Source: Actinomycetes bacterium
GTDB taxonomy: Bacteria > Actinomycetota > Acidimicrobiia > Acidimicrobiales > Microtrichaceae
DNA: 7,718 bases
Direction of reading: 5' to 3'
NCBI GenBank assembly: GCA_023423215.1
Contig: JAFAFZ010000610.1
Coordinates: 1-7,718, forward strand
Shown: positions 5,207-7,718 of the stretch, one piece after another
Numbering within the stretch: position 1 is the stretch's first letter
How the letters are laid out: each line of letters begins with the position of its first letter
Made by a program: the position numbers and the translations under genes
The notes under the pieces: model-generated
The model's database searches: none
What the model was told of the DNA's origin: nothing
Seen by the model: the letters and a program-made list of their open reading frames with translations, nothing else

Positions 5207-6049
5207 TCAGATCGACGCGCCCGGCAGCTCGCCGAAGCGGTAGCTCGACGTCGTGATGCCGCCCATGAACGTGTCCTCGTGGTACGTGCGCACGCCGGCC
5301 TCGTCCTCGGCCGCGCCGACCGCGACCATCAGGGGGATGAGGTGGTCCTCGGCAGGGTGGCTGTGGCGCGCCCCGGGCGCCCGGTCCCACTCGCGCAGCG
5401 CGGCGGAGCGCTCGTCCGCCGAGCGCTCGACCAGCGTCGGGGTCAGCCATCGGTCGAAGTCCCGTGACGCCGCGGCGCCGCCGGGACCGAAGTCGCGCAG
5501 GTTGTGGTACGAGAGCCCGCTCCCGATGATCAGCACGCCCTCGTCGCGCAGCGGGGCGAGCGCACGACCCGCGGCCAGGTGCGCCTCGGGGTCGTAGCCG
5601 TGGCGGATCGACAGCTGCAGGATCGGCACGTCGGCCTCGGGGTAGACGACGTAGAGCGGTGCGAACACGCCGTGGTCGAACCCGCGGCGATCGTCTGCGT
5701 CGTTGGGGATGCCGGCGTCGTCGAGCAGCTCGCGCACCCTTGCGGCGACCTCTGGCGAGCCCGGCGCGGGGTACTGCAGGTGGTAGGTGAACTCGGGGAA
5801 CCCGCCGTAGTCGTAGAGCATCGGCGGGTTCGGGCTGGTCTGGACCGTGAACCGGGGCGTCTCCCAGTGGCCCGATACGACGAGCACGGCGCGCGGCGTG
5901 ACGCCGAGCTCTCGGGGGATGTCCTGCAACGAGCGCTCCAGGACGCTCATGTCGCCCGGCATCTGGTCCTTGATCCACGGCCAGGGTCCGCCGCCGTGCG
6001 AGATGAAGTAGGTCGGCAGTCGGGTGCCGACGGTGGTGTCGGTGCTCAT
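5207..6049 (-). CDS. ygiD: YgiD/DODA-type extradiol dioxygenase (class III, LigB fold)
   Basis: This 280-residue protein has the full motif set of the 4,5-DOPA dioxygenase extradiol family: SHGGGPWPW (17-25), VVSGHWE (57-63), GFDHGVFAPL (123-132), GSGLSYHNL (176-184) and HPAEDHLIPL (231-240). Probable metal ligands and active-site histidines are His18, His61, His126, His182 and His236. The family opens catechol rings with a divalent metal and oxygen; E. coli YgiD acts on L-DOPA in vitro, but the natural bacterial substrate is not settled. ATG at 6049 has a clear GGAGGAG ribosome site (6063-6057 on the minus strand) 7 nt upstream. The frame stays open further upstream, but that part is arginine-rich, non-conserved and overlaps the promoter. 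It is divergent from the MarR gene, with a palindrome between them, so catechol- or phenol-responsive derepression is plausible. It converges with the TetR gene. Confidence 0.93.
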   Translation of the reverse strand: MSTDTTVGTRLPTYFISHGGGPWPWIKDQMPGDMSVLERSLQDIPRELGVTPRAVLVVSGHWETPRFTVQTSPNPPMLYDYGGFPEFTYHLQYPAPGSPEVAARVRELLDDAGIPNDADDRRGFDHGVFAPLYVVYPEADVPILQLSIRHGYDPEAHLAAGRALAPLRDEGVLIIGSGLSYHNLRDFGPGGAAASRDFDRWLTPTLVERSADERSAALREWDRAPGARHSHPAEDHLIPLMVAVGAAEDEAGVRTYHEDTFMGGITTSSYRFGELPGASI

Positions 6050-6104
6050 GGTCGGGCTCCTCCGGTCGTGTCGACGACATGGACGGGTTCGGTGGTGGGA
6101 ACTC

Positions 6105-6120
6105 ACTTCACGCGTGAACT
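6105..6120. promoter_or_regulatory. Predicted MarR operator: palindrome centred on TTCACGCGTGAA
   Basis: TTCACGCGTGAA (6107-6118) is a perfect 12-bp palindrome. The wider ACTTCACGCGTGAACT keeps seven of eight pairs. It is 58 bp upstream of the dioxygenase ATG (6049) and 122 bp upstream of the MarR ATG (6241), inside their shared 191-bp intergenic region. MarR dimers usually bind 16-20 bp palindromes of this form near the regulated promoter. It is placed to control the dioxygenase most directly. No consensus -35/-10 pair was found next to it. Confidence 0.65.
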
Positions 6121-6137
6121 CATCCCGGCGTCGTCGA

Positions 6138-6174
6138 TCCGACTCGTCGGACCGGGCCGCCGTCCGACTCGTCG
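6138..6174. repeat. Two 12-bp direct repeats upstream of the MarR gene
   Basis: TCCGACTCGTCG occurs at 6138-6149 and again at 6163-6174, identical, with starts 25 bp apart. The first copy extends into an interrupted palindrome, TCCGACTCGTCGGA (6138-6151), with 6-bp arms. They lie between the MarR-type palindrome and the likely MarR promoter, and could be sites for a second regulator or weaker sites for the same one. Confidence 0.5.
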
Positions 6175-6226
6175 CTGGCGGGTCCCTGACGTGGGGGACC
6201 CTCCCGGGGCGGCAGGGCGACACCGG

Positions 6227-6232
6227 TACGAT
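6227..6232 (+). promoter_or_regulatory. Possible -10 box giving a leaderless MarR transcript
   Basis: TACGAT at 6227-6232 fits the TANNNT -10 pattern and ends 8 nt before the ATG at 6241, so transcription would start at or within about two bases of the start codon. There is no ribosome site before the ATG, which agrees with leaderless translation, common in actinomycetes. No -35 was recognised at 6203-6209. Confidence 0.45.
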
Positions 6233-6240
6233 CGTCCGCG

Positions 6241-6810
6241 ATGGCGAGCGACGACGCACCGCGGTGGCTCGACGCCGAGGAGCAGCAGGTGTGGCGGGAG
6301 CTCGTCGGCGTCCTGATCCGCCTTCCCGCCGAGCTCGATCGCCAGCTCCGCCGTGACGCCGGGCTGTCGCACTACGAGTACCAGGTGCTCGCCACGTTGT
6401 CCGAGGCGCCCCAGCGCACGCTGCGCATGCGGGACCTCGCGGAGCGGACCGAGGGGTCGCTGCCGCGCCTGTCGCAGGTGGTCGGCCGCCTCGAGCGACG
6501 TGGACGAGTGCGCCGCCGGCCGGATCCGGACGACGGCCGAACGACCCTGGCGACCCTCACCGACGCCGGCTGGGACGAGCTGGTCGCCGCAGCCCCCGGG
6601 CACGTCGACGCGGTGCGACGACTGGTGCTGGACCCGCTGACCGCTGCGCAGCGTCGTCAGCTGGGCTCGATCAGCCGTCGCCTCGCGGTCGCGATCGAGG
6701 CCGGTGGCGCCTCCGACGGGGACTCCCATCGGGACGCCGCGGGGGTCGGCTCCCGGGTGTCGGGGAAGAGATCCAGAGGTTTCTCGGATCGAGGTGTCGA
6801 TCCGGGGTGA
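6241..6810 (+). CDS. MarR-family transcriptional regulator
   Basis: This 189-residue protein has a MarR winged-helix core: helix 1 at about 14-40, LSHYEYQVLATLSEAPQRTLRM split across 42-63, the recognition helix in SLPRLSQVVGRLERRG (73-88), and a wing with DPDDGRTTLATLTDAG (95-110). The C-terminal dimerisation helices end near 154. The remaining 35 residues (GASDGDSHRDAAGVG onward) are charged, glycine-rich and unlike the family, so the protein is longer than the usual 140-160. It has no cysteine, so it is more likely to sense a small ligand, such as a phenolic compound, than thiol oxidation. ATG 6241 has no ribosome site; see the -10 at 6227-6232. It is divergent from the dioxygenase, which is its best candidate target, and 64 bp upstream of the DHFR-fold gene on the same strand. 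Confidence 0.9.
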   Translation: MASDDAPRWLDAEEQQVWRELVGVLIRLPAELDRQLRRDAGLSHYEYQVLATLSEAPQRTLRMRDLAERTEGSLPRLSQVVGRLERRGRVRRRPDPDDGRTTLATLTDAGWDELVAAAPGHVDAVRRLVLDPLTAAQRRQLGSISRRLAVAIEAGGASDGDSHRDAAGVGSRVSGKRSRGFSDRGVDPG

Positions 6811-6813
6811 TCC
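6770..6813 (+). other. Overlapping alternative hairpins at the 3' end of the MarR gene
   Basis: CGGATCGA (6785-6792), loop GGTG, TCGATCCG (6797-6804) is a perfect 8-bp stem, extendable to 11 pairs with U-G pairs (6782-6807), ending just before the stop codon. The left arm can pair instead with GATCC at 6770-6774 (stem 6770-6790 with GAG/CTC and one bulged A). A further GATCC is at 6809-6813. This could be a terminator or attenuator ahead of the DHFR-fold gene at 6875, or a protein site. No T-run follows. Confidence 0.4.
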
Positions 6814-6874
6814 GTTCGTGGAGGGGGTGGAAGCACCACTTCGCCGACCCACGGCGACGACGACAGGAGAGACC

Positions 6875-7423
6875 ATGGCCGAGATCCACGTGCACGAGTT
6901 CATGAGCCTGGACGGCGTGATCGACGCACCGATGTGGACCGCCGAGTACGGCTTCACCGAGGGCATGGGCGAGCGCATCGTCGCCGTCACGGGACGGGCG
7001 AGCGGGATCCTGCTCGGCCGGACCACCTACGAGATGTTCGCCCCGGCGTGGTCCACCCGCAGCGTCGAGGACGATCCCGGGGCGCCGTTCTTCAACGACT
7101 CGCCCAAGTACGTCGTCAGCACGACCCTGACCGACCCGACGTGGAACGACACGACGGTCCTCGGCGCCTACGACGCGGACCGCATCCGCCGGCTGAAGGA
7201 CGAGGTCGAGGGCGACCTGTACGTGTCGGGCAGCGGCACGCTGGTCCGTGCGCTGCTGGCCGACGGGCTCGTCGACGGACTGCACCTGCTGGTGTACCCG
7301 CTGACCCGAGGCGAGGGCCCTCGGCTCTTCCCGGACGGCGCCGCCCCGACGTCGATGGCGCTCGAGGACGGCGAGGTCTTCGACAACGGCGTGACGTACC
7401 TGCACTACCGGCCGCTGAGCTGA
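6875..7423 (+). CDS. Dihydrofolate reductase-fold (RibD C-terminal-like) protein
   Basis: This 182-residue cytosolic protein has the RibD_C/DHFR-like pattern: HVHEFMSLDGVIDAP (5-19) as first strand and substrate loop, GILLGRTTYEMF (44-55), KYVVSTTL (78-85), and the nucleotide-binding stretch DLYVSGSGTLVRALLADGLVD (114-134 in key residues Gly119, Gly121 and Leu123), then LTRGEGPRLFP (143-153). The fold binds NADPH and reduces pterin- or pyrimidine-like compounds, but most single-domain family members have no known substrate; genuine folate reduction should not be assumed. ATG 6875 has AGGAGA at 6865-6870. It lies between the MarR gene (64 bp upstream) and the YCII gene (56 bp downstream), all on the same strand, so one transcript is possible. 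Pairing of this family with YCII/DGPF proteins is frequent in actinomycetes, as far as I recall. Confidence 0.9.
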   Translation: MAEIHVHEFMSLDGVIDAPMWTAEYGFTEGMGERIVAVTGRASGILLGRTTYEMFAPAWSTRSVEDDPGAPFFNDSPKYVVSTTLTDPTWNDTTVLGAYDADRIRRLKDEVEGDLYVSGSGTLVRALLADGLVDGLHLLVYPLTRGEGPRLFPDGAAPTSMALEDGEVFDNGVTYLHYRPLS

Positions 7424-7479
7424 TCTCGGCCAGCGACACCCACGAACGACACCGCACCCACGATCAAGGAGACATGACC

Positions 7480-7718
7480 ATGCCCCAGTACTTGCTCTCG
7501 GTCTGGCACGACGACTCCTACGAGGTCGACTTCTCGACGCCCGAGGCCCAGCGCCTCGGCGCCCAGGTCGGCGCCTTCAACGACGAGCTCAACGCCCAGG
7601 GCGTGTGGGTGTTCGGCGCCGGCCTGCACCCCGCCGAGTCGGCCACGGTCGTGCGCTCGACCGGCGTCGAGGTCAGCATGACCGACGGCCCCTACGCCGA
7701 GACCAAGGAGCAGATGGG
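7480..7718 (+). CDS. YCII/DGPF-domain protein, N-terminal part (cut by window end)
   Basis: The frame is open to the last base, with 79 residues visible. It begins MPQYLLSVWHDD and ends with MTDGPYAETKEQM (67-79). The DGP[FY]xETKE signature identifies the YCII-related DGPF family, small dimeric alpha/beta-barrel proteins with a ferredoxin-like fold, usually 115-130 residues; roughly 40-50 are missing. Function is mostly unknown. In actinobacteria they are often encoded next to ECF sigma factors of group ECF42, so such a gene may follow just beyond the window. Two in-frame starts exist. ATG 7480 is preferred because AAGGAG (7466-7471) is 8 nt away; ATG 7474, adding Met-Thr, would leave only 2 nt. 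Tyr replaces the usual Phe in DGPF. Confidence 0.88.
   Translation, partial: MPQYLLSVWHDDSYEVDFSTPEAQRLGAQVGAFNDELNAQGVWVFGAGLHPAESATVVRSTGVEVSMTDGPYAETKEQM

Noticed and set aside
6050..6259. A 70-residue N-terminal extension of the dioxygenase
   Set aside because: It is arginine/serine-rich, runs through the operator and promoter region into the MarR gene, and the ATG at 6049 has an excellent ribosome site and the family's normal start.
1..7718. tRNA, rRNA, CRISPR arrays, insertion sequences, phage or toxin-antitoxin genes
   Set aside because: No conserved RNA gene sequence, regularly spaced repeat array, terminal inverted repeat with transposase, or matching small gene pair was seen on either strand by eye.

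Overview
The base composition is very GC-rich, codons end mostly in G or C, and the proteins have actinobacterial-type relatives, so this looks like chromosome from a high-GC actinomycete. The genus cannot be fixed from this window. I see no tRNA, rRNA, CRISPR array, transposase, phage gene or attachment site. The region reads as compact chromosome made of small redox and stress genes, most of them next to their own regulator.

Layout. Bases 1-759 (+) hold the C-terminal half of a sensor histidine kinase cut by the window edge. It converges on a zinc alcohol dehydrogenase (779-1834, -). Upstream of that, on the same strand, is an HxlR/DUF24 regulator (1945-2316, -). The HxlR gene is divergent from an NADPH-dependent FMN/quinone reductase-type flavoprotein (2434-3114, +), with an AT-rich interrupted palindrome between them. 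A three-helix GlsB/YeaQ-type membrane protein follows (3190-3468, +). Next is a two-gene unit of a class II aldolase/adducin-like protein (3566-4420, +) and a TetR regulator (4423-5154, +). Its promoter has a consensus -35 box with a perfect 17-bp palindrome just downstream. A convergent gap leads to a YgiD/DODA-type extradiol dioxygenase (5207-6049, -). This is divergent from a MarR regulator (6241-6810, +), with a perfect 12-bp palindrome in the shared intergenic region. A DHFR/RibD-C-fold reductase (6875-7423, +) and the start of a YCII/DGPF protein (7480 to window end, +) close the window.

How it works together (inference). Three regulator-enzyme modules of different families lie side by side: HxlR with FMN reductase and perhaps the alcohol dehydrogenase, TetR with the aldolase-like protein, and MarR with the dioxygenase. 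Each has a palindrome where an operator would be expected. The enzyme types suggest sensing and detoxifying reactive electrophiles, quinones, catechols or aldehydes. The last two genes look like the beginning of a DGPF/ECF sigma-factor locus continuing past the right edge.

I found no clearly new system. The most useful leads are the three predicted operators, the two-cysteine HxlR protein, the aldolase-like protein lacking the usual catalytic glutamate, and the overlapping hairpins at the end of the MarR gene.
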